From the NCBI RefSeq assembly GCF_017744045.1, contig NZ_JAGHRD010000005.1: a stretch of 64,000 nucleotides of DNA. One strand, 5' to 3'. Source of the stretch: Pelagimonas sp017744045. GTDB lineage: Bacteria > Pseudomonadota > Alphaproteobacteria > Rhodobacterales > Rhodobacteraceae. Below are positions 16,201-24,527 of this stretch, piece after piece (positions within the stretch are counted from its first letter, which is position 1; the number at the start of each line of letters is the position of its first letter). Made by a program: the position numbers and the translations under genes. The notes beneath the pieces are model-generated. The model saw only the letters and a program-made list of their open reading frames with translations. It did not search any database and was not told the origin of the DNA.

Positions 16201-17607
16201 ATGAGCGATTTTTCCAATCCCGATGATGTGTTGTTCCGCCTTTTGGTTACTGTCGATGATGTTTGGGTCGGTCTTGCGGCGTTGGCGTTTACTCTCTTTG
16301 TGGTGCTGTTGGTCTGCGGTGTGCTGTTTCGGGACCGCGAAGACCGGCCTGTCTGGCTAAACCGTCTACAGGCCTGGTTGCGGGCCGAAGAGATGAACTC
16401 CGCCCTGTTTCTTGCGGCTGTAACGCTCTGCTTGATCGGCGTGGGCTTGTGGCTGGCGCTGCTTCTGGTGTTGGTCACCGGCCTAATCAGCCTCTTGGTC
16501 ACGGTCCCCGATCTCAGGCCAAGCGAGGTGAAGCCAGGGGATTTCCGCTTTCTGATCGCCCAAATCGCCGGGCTCACGGCCGTTCTGGGGGCCGTTGTGG
16601 CCCTGCCCTTTACCGTGATCCGCCTGCGTCTGAGCCAAAAACAATCCCAAACCGCCCAAGCCGCCCTGTTCAACACCAAAATCACCGATGCCGCCGCCGA
16701 CCTGCACGCAATGCGGCAGGTGTCGAAAAAGGTGGACGGAAAGTGGGAGACGGTTTGGGAAGACGACGTCACCCGCCGCAATGCCGCTATTGACCGGTTA
16801 GAAGGATTGGTCCGTGAAGAGCCTCAAGAGGCTGGCCGCGTCTCTCGACTGCTCAGCGTTTATGTTCGAGAGTTGTCAAAGGAATTTCCGGCACAAAAGC
16901 CGCCGGGGTCCGAGGAAGTTGAAGGTCTAAGAGAATGGTCCAAAAACCTAGAAATTGCCCGGCCAGACCTTGAAAAGGCCGTACAGGTTCTTGGCCGATT
17001 GGCTAATATTGAAACCGTATACAGTAAAAACTTGGAAATCGATCTGAGCGGGGCAAACCTCCAAGCGATGGACCTAACTAATTTAAACTTTTCGGGCGCC
17101 CGCATGCTAGAAACACACTTGGACGGTACTGACCTAACTAGCACTAAGTTTAACGAAGCAAATCTTTATGGGGCGAGCATTGTACAAGCGAATGCACTAT
17201 TGTCGAGTTTCGCAGGCGCCAACATGCCAAACTGCAATTTACAGGTATTGCAAGGTTTCGCTTCCGATTTTTCTTATGCAAGGCTGTCTGAAACAAAGCT
17301 TTCAGGAGCAGACCTTTCTAGCGCCATATTGATTTGGACAGACTTTACAGGTGCTAATAATCTGTCTGAAGCAATAAGGTTTATAACAAACGACAAAATT
17401 TTTGGTGCCGCAGTCCAAGGCTGCGATTTTACAAATGTTTTTCTTGCCACTTACGAATGTGGAAACCTATTCGGCGACGGATCAACCAAATTGCCTGAGG
17501 GCACACCTTGGCCAGAACATTGGCCGAAAGCTGAGCTACCCTATCATGAGTTCAACACCCAATGGCGCGAATGGGCCAAGACCAAGGGTGTGGTCATCCC
17601 CGATTAA
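16201..17607 (+). CDS. pentapeptide-repeat membrane protein
   Basis: This 468-residue protein (ATG at 16201) has an N-terminal membrane part: segments at about residues 18-44, 66-100 and 115-145. A cytoplasmic helical linker follows, then a C-terminal pentapeptide-repeat domain (about residues 278-400) with units such as DLSGANLQAMDLTNLNFSGA and EANLYGASIV. Pentapeptide repeats build a right-handed beta-helix used for binding; partner and role are unknown. Base composition changes within the gene: by hand count about 45% GC over the repeat half (17041-17460), clearly below the neighbouring genes. A mosaic origin or recent domain acquisition is possible. Confidence 0.8.
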   Translation: MSDFSNPDDVLFRLLVTVDDVWVGLAALAFTLFVVLLVCGVLFRDREDRPVWLNRLQAWLRAEEMNSALFLAAVTLCLIGVGLWLALLLVLVTGLISLLVTVPDLRPSEVKPGDFRFLIAQIAGLTAVLGAVVALPFTVIRLRLSQKQSQTAQAALFNTKITDAAADLHAMRQVSKKVDGKWETVWEDDVTRRNAAIDRLEGLVREEPQEAGRVSRLLSVYVRELSKEFPAQKPPGSEEVEGLREWSKNLEIARPDLEKAVQVLGRLANIETVYSKNLEIDLSGANLQAMDLTNLNFSGARMLETHLDGTDLTSTKFNEANLYGASIVQANALLSSFAGANMPNCNLQVLQGFASDFSYARLSETKLSGADLSSAILIWTDFTGANNLSEAIRFITNDKIFGAAVQGCDFTNVFLATYECGNLFGDGSTKLPEGTPWPEHWPKAELPYHEFNTQWREWAKTKGVVIPD

Positions 17608-17683
17608 CCATCTCTGCCCTACCCTCCCCGCATAATCTGGGGCATAAGCCCAACACGACTCAACCTACTCAGGAGCCAAGGCG

Positions 17684-18976
17684 ATGCATGACATCCGCGC
17701 CATTCGTGAAAATCCCGCTGCATTTGATGCGGCTCTCTCGCGTCGTGGGATCGAAAATGCCTCATCCTCTCTCTTGAAACTGGATGAAGAGCGCCGCGCC
17801 GCGATTCTGGCCGCCGAAACCGCACAGAGCGAACAAAAGAAAGCCGCCAAAGAGGTGGGGGCCGCCAAAGCCAAGGGGGACGAGGCCGAATTTGAACGGC
17901 TGCGCGCCCTGGTCGGCGAGAAAAAGGCCGAAGTGGCCGATATGCAGACCAAGGCCAAGGAGCTGGACGAAAAGCTGCAATATGAGCTCGCCGTCATCCC
18001 GAACCTTCCTTACGACGATGTGCCATTGGGGGCCGATGAGGATGACAATGTCGAGATCCGCAAATGGGGCACGCCGCCCACGTTGGATTTCGATGCGAAA
18101 GAGCATTTTGAACTGACCTCTGTCGCCGCCAGCATGGATTTTGAAACCGCGGCCAAGACCTCTGGTTCGCGTTTTGTGATGCTCAAGGGGGCCGTGGCCC
18201 GCATCCACCGCGCGCTGGCGCAGTTCATGATCGACACTCATGTGGACGAAAACGGGTTGCAAGAGGTGAACTCGCCCGTTTTGGTGCGTGATGACGCCAT
18301 GTATGGCACTGATAAATTGCCGAAATTTGGTGAGGACAGCTATCAGACCACCAATGGCTGGTGGCTGGTGCCCACCTCCGAAGTGCCGCTGACTTATACC
18401 GTGGCCGGAGACATTGTCGAGGAAAGCGCCCTGCCGATCCGCATGACCGCCCATACGCTGTGTTTCCGCTCAGAGGCCGGCAGTGCGGGCAAGGATACAT
18501 CCGGCATGCTGCGTCAGCACCAGTTCGAAAAGGTCGAAATGGTCTCGATCACCCATCCGTCGCAATCGGATGCGGAACAGCAACGCATGTTGGATTGTGC
18601 GCAAGGGATCCTCGAGACCCTGGGCATCCCCTATCGCACCGTCACTTTGTGCACCGGCGATATGGGTTTTGGCGCGCGTCGTACCTATGACATTGAGGCC
18701 TGGCTGCCCGGTCAGAATGCCTATCGCGAGATTTCTTCGGTCTCTACCACCGGCGATTTCCAGGCGCGCCGCATGAATGCCCGTTTCCGCCCGGCCGATG
18801 GCGGCAAACCGGAATTCCTGCACACGCTGAATGGCTCCGGCCTTGCCGTGGGGCGTTGCCTGATTGCGGTTCTGGAGAACGGACAACAAGCAGATGGTTC
18901 GGTGAAACTGCCCGAGGCGCTTGGCCCTTACCTCGGCGGCAAGCTGACCCTGAATGTGGATGGCACACTGAGCTAA
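17684..18976 (+). CDS. serS: seryl-tRNA synthetase
   Basis: SerS charges tRNA-Ser with serine in the cytosol. The 430-residue class II enzyme starts with the long antiparallel coiled-coil arm (about residues 25-105, KLDEERRAAILAAE...) that grips the tRNA. Motif 2 is in the FRSEAGSAGKDTSGMLRQHQF block and motif 3 is GSGLAVGRCLIAVLEN near residue 385. It carries its own terminator. Just upstream is the pentapeptide-repeat gene, 76 bases away. Confidence 0.97.
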   Translation: MHDIRAIRENPAAFDAALSRRGIENASSSLLKLDEERRAAILAAETAQSEQKKAAKEVGAAKAKGDEAEFERLRALVGEKKAEVADMQTKAKELDEKLQYELAVIPNLPYDDVPLGADEDDNVEIRKWGTPPTLDFDAKEHFELTSVAASMDFETAAKTSGSRFVMLKGAVARIHRALAQFMIDTHVDENGLQEVNSPVLVRDDAMYGTDKLPKFGEDSYQTTNGWWLVPTSEVPLTYTVAGDIVEESALPIRMTAHTLCFRSEAGSAGKDTSGMLRQHQFEKVEMVSITHPSQSDAEQQRMLDCAQGILETLGIPYRTVTLCTGDMGFGARRTYDIEAWLPGQNAYREISSVSTTGDFQARRMNARFRPADGGKPEFLHTLNGSGLAVGRCLIAVLENGQQADGSVKLPEALGPYLGGKLTLNVDGTLS

Positions 18977-18987
18977 CCCAAAGAAAA

Positions 18988-19012
18988 GGCCCGGTTCTTC
19001 CGGGCCCTTTTT
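18988..19012 (+). terminator. rho-independent terminator of serS
   Basis: GGCCCGG-TTCTT-CCGGGCC is followed by C and TTTTT, 12 bases after the serS stop. The T run overlaps the last codon of the convergent TetR gene. Confidence 0.88.
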
Positions 19013-19619
19013 AATGCTGTTGCTGCGTCCAAGGCAGGCTATCGATGGCCATATCAATGATGACCTGCAATTGCCCACGCTCCGCCCCGGTGCGCGCAAG
19101 CGAGGCAATGGCGACGATCTGACCATTCAAAAACAGTTGCAACCGATCAAGATCCGCGTCCGCTCGCAGCTCCCCATCTGCGACCGCTTTTTGCAGACGA
19201 TCCGCCAGGGCCTCTCCGCCCTTGGCGGTCAACTCCGCCAATCTCACCCCGACAGGGTCCGAGGTTTCGCCGAAATCAAAGCTGGCCATGACACACATGC
19301 AACCATGCGGATGATCGTTGAGGGTCATGCCATTGGCCAATGTGTTTAAATAGGTTGTCAGATCTTCTTTGAACGTCCCTGCGCCCAGTTGAAAGGCCGT
19401 GTGAACAGGTTCCCCATATTTGGCCACATAGCGCTCCAAGCTCTTGATAAACAATGCATCCTTATCGCCAAAATTGGCATAGAGCCCGGGCTTTGCCATC
19501 CCGGTTGCCGCTGAGATATCGTTCATCGACGTCCCTGCGTACCCCTGTTTCCAAAACAAAACCAAGGCCTTGGACAAGGCGTCTTCGGGGTCCATCTTTC
19601 TGGGTCGTCCACGTGGCAT
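19011..19619 (-). CDS. TetR/AcrR family transcriptional regulator
   Basis: This 202-residue repressor-type protein from the ATG at 19619 (MPRGRPRKMDPEDALSKAL) has an N-terminal helix-turn-helix (about residues 28-50, TSMNDISAATGMAKPGLYANFGDKDALF) and a helical C-terminal ligand domain like the TetR_C groups seen in YxaF/LmrA-type proteins. It is divergent from an SDR gene, and two copies of a TACCA-N2-TGGTA palindrome lie in the shared promoter region. It most likely represses itself and the SDR until a small molecule binds. Confidence 0.92.
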   Translation of the reverse strand: MPRGRPRKMDPEDALSKALVLFWKQGYAGTSMNDISAATGMAKPGLYANFGDKDALFIKSLERYVAKYGEPVHTAFQLGAGTFKEDLTTYLNTLANGMTLNDHPHGCMCVMASFDFGETSDPVGVRLAELTAKGGEALADRLQKAVADGELRADADLDRLQLFLNGQIVAIASLARTGAERGQLQVIIDMAIDSLPWTQQQH

Positions 19620-19638
19620 CAGTGCTCTCACTTTTGTG

Positions 19639-19650
19639 TACCAAGTGGTA
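19639..19650. promoter_or_regulatory. putative TetR operator O1
   Basis: TACCAAGTGGTA is an inverted repeat (TACCA/TGGTA) with a two-base centre, 20 bases upstream of the TetR start on its coding strand. It is the exact reverse complement of the second site at 19692. Confidence 0.7.
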
Positions 19651-19691
19651 TTTAATCATCTTGACTTCGGTTTTCAAAGGTTCAATTTAAG

Positions 19692-19703
19692 TACCACTTG
19701 GTA
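19692..19703. promoter_or_regulatory. putative TetR operator O2
   Basis: TACCACTTGGTA is the exact reverse complement of O1, 17 bases before the SDR start codon. Flanks match too (GTATTT on both right-hand sides). Binding here would block the SDR ribosome-binding and promoter region. Confidence 0.7.
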
Positions 19704-19720
19704 TTTTAAAGGATGACCCA

Positions 19721-20464
19721 ATGACCAATCTTAACAACAGCACCGTTTTCCTCACCGGTTCCAATCGCGGAATCGGGCGCGCTCTGGCCGAGGCGCTTCT
19801 GGGCGCAGGTGTTCGCAAACTCTATGCGGCAGCGCGCGACACCTCTGCCATCGCCGACCTTACCGCCGCCCATCCGGACCGTGTCATTCCCATCACCTTG
19901 GACGTGACCAAAGCAGCCGACATTGCGCAGGCCGTCGCTGCGGCCAAAGACACCACGCTTTTGATCAACAATGCCGGGGTTGCGGGCTTTACCAGCTCCA
20001 TGTCCGAAAACGCCGTGGAAAAGGCGCGGTTTGAAATTGATGTGAATTACATCGCACCGCTGGCTCTCACTCAGGCCTTTGCCCCAATCCTCAAGGCAAA
20101 TGGCGGCGGCGGCGTGGTTTCTGTGAGCTCCATCGCAGCCCTGTCCAACTTCCCGGTTCTCGGCACCTATTCAGCATCCAAGGCCGCGGTGCATTCGCTA
20201 ATGCAGGCGTTTCGTGCGGAACTGGCCGCGCAGGGCACCTATGTTGGCACGGTCTATCCCGGCCCGGTCGACACGGATATGGCTGCTGGTCTGGAGTCCG
20301 ATAAAACCCCGGCGGCTGATGTCGCACAGGCCATCCTTGACGGGATCGCAACAAAGCAGGCTGAGATTTTCCCTGACGCGGCCTCGCAGGGCATGATCGC
20401 CGTTCATGACAAGGACCGCCACGAACTCGAAGCAATGGCAGGCAGCTTCCTGCCAGCGGCGTAA
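19721..20464 (+). CDS. SDR family oxidoreductase
   Basis: A 247-residue classical-type short-chain dehydrogenase: cofactor motif TGSNRGIGR (about residues 12-20), NNAGVAG near residue 86, catalytic Ser in SVSSIAA and YSASK around residue 149. The beta3 region does not clearly fix NAD versus NADP. The substrate is unknown. The divergent TetR and the paired operators suggest it is an inducible detoxifying or catabolic enzyme. AAAGGA precedes the ATG. Confidence 0.92.
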   Translation: MTNLNNSTVFLTGSNRGIGRALAEALLGAGVRKLYAAARDTSAIADLTAAHPDRVIPITLDVTKAADIAQAVAAAKDTTLLINNAGVAGFTSSMSENAVEKARFEIDVNYIAPLALTQAFAPILKANGGGGVVSVSSIAALSNFPVLGTYSASKAAVHSLMQAFRAELAAQGTYVGTVYPGPVDTDMAAGLESDKTPAADVAQAILDGIATKQAEIFPDAASQGMIAVHDKDRHELEAMAGSFLPAA

Positions 20465-20477
20465 GCCCTGGGTCAGG

Positions 20478-20545
20478 TTTCTTCTTGGCCAAAATACTCC
20501 GGGGGAGTCACAAGCCTGCTTGTGACGGGGGCAGCGCCCCCTCCC
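20478..20545 (-). repeat. dispersed 3'-end repeat, copy 2 (minus orientation)
   Basis: TTTCTTCTTGGCCAAAATACT, CCGGGGGA, a GTCACAAG/CTTGTGAC hairpin and GGGGGC-AGC-GCCCCC follow in order. In minus orientation it sits 19 bases after the der stop codon. Confidence 0.78.
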
Positions 20546-20563
20546 CGGTTCTCGCAAACGGCG

Positions 20564-22024
20564 TCAGTCTTTTTGCTTGGGCAATTTGCCCAGGTGTTTC
20601 TTCAACGCCCCGGCATTCTTTTTCTTACGGCCCTTATAGGGGTTCTTGTCCCCCTGCCCGCGCATGGTCAGACGGATGGGCGTGCCTGGCATGTCAAAAT
20701 CCTCGCGCATGCCATTGACCAGATAGCGCGAATAGCTTTCGGGCAACTTGTCAGGATGGGAGCACATGACAACGAACCCCGGTGGACGGGTCTTGGCCTG
20801 TGTCATGTAGCGCAGTTTGATCCGACGACCTTGTGGCGCGGGCGGTGGATGGCGTTCGATCATGGTCTGTAGCCAACGGTTCAACTGTGCCGTCGGAACA
20901 CGACGATTCCAAACATCATGGGCCTTCATGATGGCGGCGTGCAACCGCTCCATACCCCGCCCGGTCCGGGCCGAGACGGTCACCAAAGGCGCGCCGCGCA
21001 ATTGGGGCAACAAACGCTCAAAAGCTTCTTTCAGCTCTTTGAGCTTTTCCTGCTTTTCATCCTCCACATCCCATTTGTTGACCGCCACGACCACCGCGCG
21101 ACCTTCGCGTTCTGCAAGGTCGGCGATCTTGAGATCCTGCGTTTCAAAGGGAATGGCCGCATCCAAAAGCACCACGACCACCTCGGCAAATTTCACCGCG
21201 CGAATGCCGTCCGATACCGAAAGTTTCTCGACCTTTTCCTGCACCTTGGCGCGTTTGCGCATCCCGGCCGTGTCAAAGATCCGCATATGGGTGCCATTCC
21301 ATTCTTTTTGAACAGAAATTGCATCGCGGGTGATCCCGGCCTCGGGGCCAGTCAAAAGGCGGTCTTCGCCGATGATCTGGTTGATCAGGGTCGATTTGCC
21401 TGCATTGGGGCGGCCCACCACAGCGATCTGCAACGGCTTATCTGCGGTGATCGGGCGTGGCGCGTCGGGATCGTCCTCGTCGACCTCGACCTCGATCTCA
21501 GGCGCATCAGCTTCGGCGCGCTCCTTGAACTCTTCGTCAATGGGTAGCAAGGCCGAATAAAGCTCGTTCATACCCTCGCCATGTTCGGCAGAAATGCGCA
21601 AGGGTTCGCCAAGTCCAAGCGCATAGGCTTCCATCACACCGGCATCCGCCGCCGCACCTTCGGCCTTGTTGGCGGCCAAAATCACCTTGTCAGCGCGTTT
21701 GCGCAGGATTTCGGTAAAGACCTCGTCATCCGGCAAAATCCCGGCCCGCGCATCAATCAGGAACAGGCAGACATCTGCCATGTCCACAGCGCGTTCCGTC
21801 AGGCGGCGCATCCGCGCTGGCAGGGAATCGTCGGTTTCGTTTTCCAGACCCGCCGTGTCGATCACCGTAAAACGGATGTCGCCAAGCTTGGCCTCGCCTT
21901 CGCGCAAATCACGCGTCACACCCGGCTGGTCATCGACCAAGGCCAGACGTTTGCCCACAAGGCGGTTGAACAGGGTCGACTTGCCCACATTGGGGCGGCC
22001 AACAATGGCGAGGGTGAAAGACAT
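20564..22024 (-). CDS. der: ribosome biogenesis GTPase Der (EngA)
   Basis: Der has two tandem GTPase domains and helps 50S subunit maturation. The 486-residue protein carries GRPNVGKST at residues 9-17 and a second GRPNAGKST near residue 209, with DTAG switches (IDTAGLEN, FDTAGMRK), NKAE and NKWD specificity motifs, and a C-terminal KH-like domain ending in a lysine-rich tail (GRKKKNAGALKKHLGKLPKQ). An acidic linker (EIEVEVDEDDPDAP) joins the G domains. It lies downstream of bamB and the YfgM-like gene, a common bacterial order. Confidence 0.97.
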   Translation of the reverse strand: MSFTLAIVGRPNVGKSTLFNRLVGKRLALVDDQPGVTRDLREGEAKLGDIRFTVIDTAGLENETDDSLPARMRRLTERAVDMADVCLFLIDARAGILPDDEVFTEILRKRADKVILAANKAEGAAADAGVMEAYALGLGEPLRISAEHGEGMNELYSALLPIDEEFKERAEADAPEIEVEVDEDDPDAPRPITADKPLQIAVVGRPNAGKSTLINQIIGEDRLLTGPEAGITRDAISVQKEWNGTHMRIFDTAGMRKRAKVQEKVEKLSVSDGIRAVKFAEVVVVLLDAAIPFETQDLKIADLAEREGRAVVVAVNKWDVEDEKQEKLKELKEAFERLLPQLRGAPLVTVSARTGRGMERLHAAIMKAHDVWNRRVPTAQLNRWLQTMIERHPPPAPQGRRIKLRYMTQAKTRPPGFVVMCSHPDKLPESYSRYLVNGMREDFDMPGTPIRLTMRGQGDKNPYKGRKKKNAGALKKHLGKLPKQKD

Positions 22025-22107
22025 GGGTGATACTCCGGGTCAAGCAGCCCGCTTAGACTATTTTTTCCAGACAGGGAAGCCCTGTGTTTCAGGCAAACGC
22101 AAGGCCC

Positions 22108-22151
22108 AAATTCCGTGCACGGAATTTGCAAAACTTTTCACAAAAGTTTTG
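22108..22151 (-). repeat. composite palindromic repeat downstream of bamB
   Basis: Two adjacent palindromes: AAATTCCGTGCACGGAATTT (22108-22127) and CAAAACTTTTCACAAAAGTTTTG (22129-22151). On the minus strand they come in the same order and with the same GGCGCTC flank as the copy at 56114-56157. This copy is 23 bases after the bamB stop. Confidence 0.8.
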
Positions 22152-22174
22152 AGCGCCAGCCAGTCACGACGCGC

Positions 22175-23512
22175 TTAACGATAGGCGTGCAGGACCCCAT
22201 CACCGGACACAACATAAAGCGTGTTACCAGCAACCACGGGCCGCGCTGTCGCACCGCCCTTGATGTCAAAGGCCGAGAGCAATGCCCCGTCTTCCGGCGC
22301 AAAGCTGCGCACTTTGCCGTCGCTTCCCGCAACGATCAGGCGACCGCCCGCCAGAATTGGCCCGTAATGCGCATAGCTGCTGTCGCGCCGCTTGTTCGGC
22401 TTTTTGCGCGAGACCCATCCAGGCAAATCTTTGGCCCAAATCTGTTCACCTGTGGCCGCATCCAACCGTACCAGTTCATTGCGATCCGACACAAAGAACA
22501 CGGAATCGCCTGCTGGCCAAACCGGCCCCAAGGCCCCTTGCTTGGTTGTCCACAAACGATCGCCATTGAACAGCGACAGCGCCACAACCCGCCCGGAATG
22601 CGTGCCAACGTAAACTGTGTCCCCCGAGATCACCGGATCGCCGGTTACATCATCGACATTGGCGACGGAAATACCGTTGCGGCGACCAAGTATATCGGCG
22701 CTCCACAATTGCAGCCCGCCCTGACGGAAAGCTGCCTGCACGTTGGATTCGCCAAAAGAGAAAACCACGTGTTTGTCGCTGACAGCCGGGGCCGGCGTAC
22801 CGGCGACGTTATGCGCGTCTCCTGCCCCTTCGATCTGCCAACGGATCCGGCCACTATCAGCCTCAAGCGCCCAAGCAACCTTGTCACCGGACACGATATA
22901 CAAAACGCCGTCTCGAACCGTTGGTGCACCAGTGGCCGTGCCACCCAGGCGCTGCACCCACAACTCTTTGCCAGTGCTGGCATCAAGCGCGGAGACTGTG
23001 CCAAAGCCCGAGGCCACATAGAGCACGCCGCCGACCACCGCCAAACCACCGCCACGCGCCTCTTTGGCATTGTCTTGCAATGGCGTCAGATCACGGCTCC
23101 ATAGCGTTTCACCCGAGGTGGACACCGCGCGAACAACAAAGGCCGCATCCATCACAAAGACACGCCCATCGGCGACAACCGGATCAACGTTCAGGCGCAC
23201 CTTGCGGCTGTCGCCTTCGCCAATTTTGGCGGCCCAGATTTGACCCAGGGATTTACCAAGCGCGGGATGAGAAATCCGCGCATGCGGCGATACCATGCTT
23301 TGGGTCCAGGAACTATTGGATTGCGAGGCCAGCAGTGACAAGGCGCGTGATCCATCGGCGCTCAGTGGCGCATCCGACTGATAATCGCCTTTCAGAACCT
23401 CGCGGACCCCCAACCGTTCACCGGTCAGAATTTCTTCGCGTTCCGCACAGCCAGCAAGGGTCAACGCCCCGACAACCAGTCCGACAAATCCGAACATGTT
23501 TGCTTTGTGCAT
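22175..23512 (-). CDS. bamB: outer membrane assembly lipoprotein BamB
   Basis: BamB is the beta-propeller scaffold of the BAM complex that inserts outer-membrane proteins. The 445-residue protein from the ATG at 23512 (AAGGGG upstream) has a lipoprotein signal with lipobox LAGC (Cys22). It then has repeated PQQ-type blades: GETLWSRDL, GKELWVQRL, GRIRWQIEG, GDRLWTTKQ, GEQIWAKDL, each preceded by a strand such as LYVVSGDG. It lies between the YfgM-like gene and der, as in many proteobacteria. Confidence 0.93.
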   Translation of the reverse strand: MHKANMFGFVGLVVGALTLAGCAEREEILTGERLGVREVLKGDYQSDAPLSADGSRALSLLASQSNSSWTQSMVSPHARISHPALGKSLGQIWAAKIGEGDSRKVRLNVDPVVADGRVFVMDAAFVVRAVSTSGETLWSRDLTPLQDNAKEARGGGLAVVGGVLYVASGFGTVSALDASTGKELWVQRLGGTATGAPTVRDGVLYIVSGDKVAWALEADSGRIRWQIEGAGDAHNVAGTPAPAVSDKHVVFSFGESNVQAAFRQGGLQLWSADILGRRNGISVANVDDVTGDPVISGDTVYVGTHSGRVVALSLFNGDRLWTTKQGALGPVWPAGDSVFFVSDRNELVRLDAATGEQIWAKDLPGWVSRKKPNKRRDSSYAHYGPILAGGRLIVAGSDGKVRSFAPEDGALLSAFDIKGGATARPVVAGNTLYVVSGDGVLHAYR

Positions 23513-23559
23513 GTGATGCCCCTTCCCACCGCAATAATGACTGCTCTGCAATCTTAGTA

Positions 23560-24216
23560 TCAGCTCTGGTCTACTGTACCACCCAGCGCCACAATCAACT
23601 GACTTGCGCGCCGACGCAAGCCCGAGGTCACCTCGGAATCCACAAGGATCGCCTGAAGACGTTCCAAAGCCGCCGATTTTTCGCCGGTTTCAATCTCGAT
23701 CAAAGCCAGTTGTTCCTCGGCCAACAGGCGCAAAGGTTGCCCCGCGATGGCCAAAGCTTCAAACCCGGAACGGCGCTCATCCACTGATAAGGTTTCAGCG
23801 CCGCTTGCCAGCGCTTTGAAGCTCGCGATCTGGCGGTAGATGCTGGGCAGGTCGGCATTGTTGGACACGGACTGAAGGCGGGCAATCGCCGCTGCTTCGT
23901 CACCCTCTTCGCCCTGCTCTGCCGCAATCAGCATGTCCAGAATCGCTTTGCTATCAGGCGATTCGACCGTCAAGGCATCCAGGGCCTTAACACGTTCACC
24001 AACATCTTCGTTCTCAAGCGCCGTCAGGATCCCGTCGCCAAAGGCCTGCGCCGACGCGCTCTGTGTGGCGATCTGGTATTCCCGCCAGGCTGTGCCGCCT
24101 ACGATGCCCAAAACCACCACTACCGCGATCCAGCCATAGCGGCGCAAATAGCCGTACAAACGGTCGCGGCGCACCTCTTCGCTGACTTCTTCAATGAAAC
24201 TGTCCGGATTGCTCAC
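23560..24216 (-). CDS. YfgM-like tetratricopeptide membrane protein
   Basis: The protein has 218 residues from a GTG at 24216, behind GGGAG. The order is a charged N-terminus (SFIEEVSEEVRRDRLYGYLRRY), one membrane helix (about residues 32-50), and a periplasmic TPR-like helical domain. This is the YfgM/DUF2133 layout; YfgM associates with the SecYEG translocon and periplasmic chaperones in E. coli. The YfgM-bamB-der order is conserved widely, which supports the call. A more distal TTG would add seven residues. Confidence 0.85.
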   Translation of the reverse strand: MSNPDSFIEEVSEEVRRDRLYGYLRRYGWIAVVVVLGIVGGTAWREYQIATQSASAQAFGDGILTALENEDVGERVKALDALTVESPDSKAILDMLIAAEQGEEGDEAAAIARLQSVSNNADLPSIYRQIASFKALASGAETLSVDERRSGFEALAIAGQPLRLLAEEQLALIEIETGEKSAALERLQAILVDSEVTSGLRRRASQLIVALGGTVDQS

Positions 24217-24527
24217 TACCGTCTCCCTGCGCGACACATGGCGTCACTTTCTGCTTTTGCCTTTCATACCCCGGCTCTGTGCCGGTGCCAAGGTATCTCA
24301 ACTGCCCATTTTTGGCACCATCAGGCCGCAAAAACGCCAGATCTGCCTGTAAAGCAGCAAAAAATGGCTCACATGTCCTTGAAGATGACTCTGGGGCACC
24401 TTAAAAATGAACTGGTTGGTTTAGAATTTCGCGTTAAATGAGTCTCAGGTCTTTGTTTGTTGAAGAACACGACCTATATAGCCAACGCGTATGTTACGCC
24501 AATTAACATAAAGACAGTGGAAATCGG
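24217..24527. other. 311-bp divergent intergenic region, no gene seen
   Basis: It separates the YfgM-like gene from the RND efflux pair, so it should contain both promoters. The right side is AT-rich (24440-24527, with TATATA at about 24475). I see no regulator-type palindrome I would trust and no coding frame with a ribosome-binding site. Confidence 0.5.
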
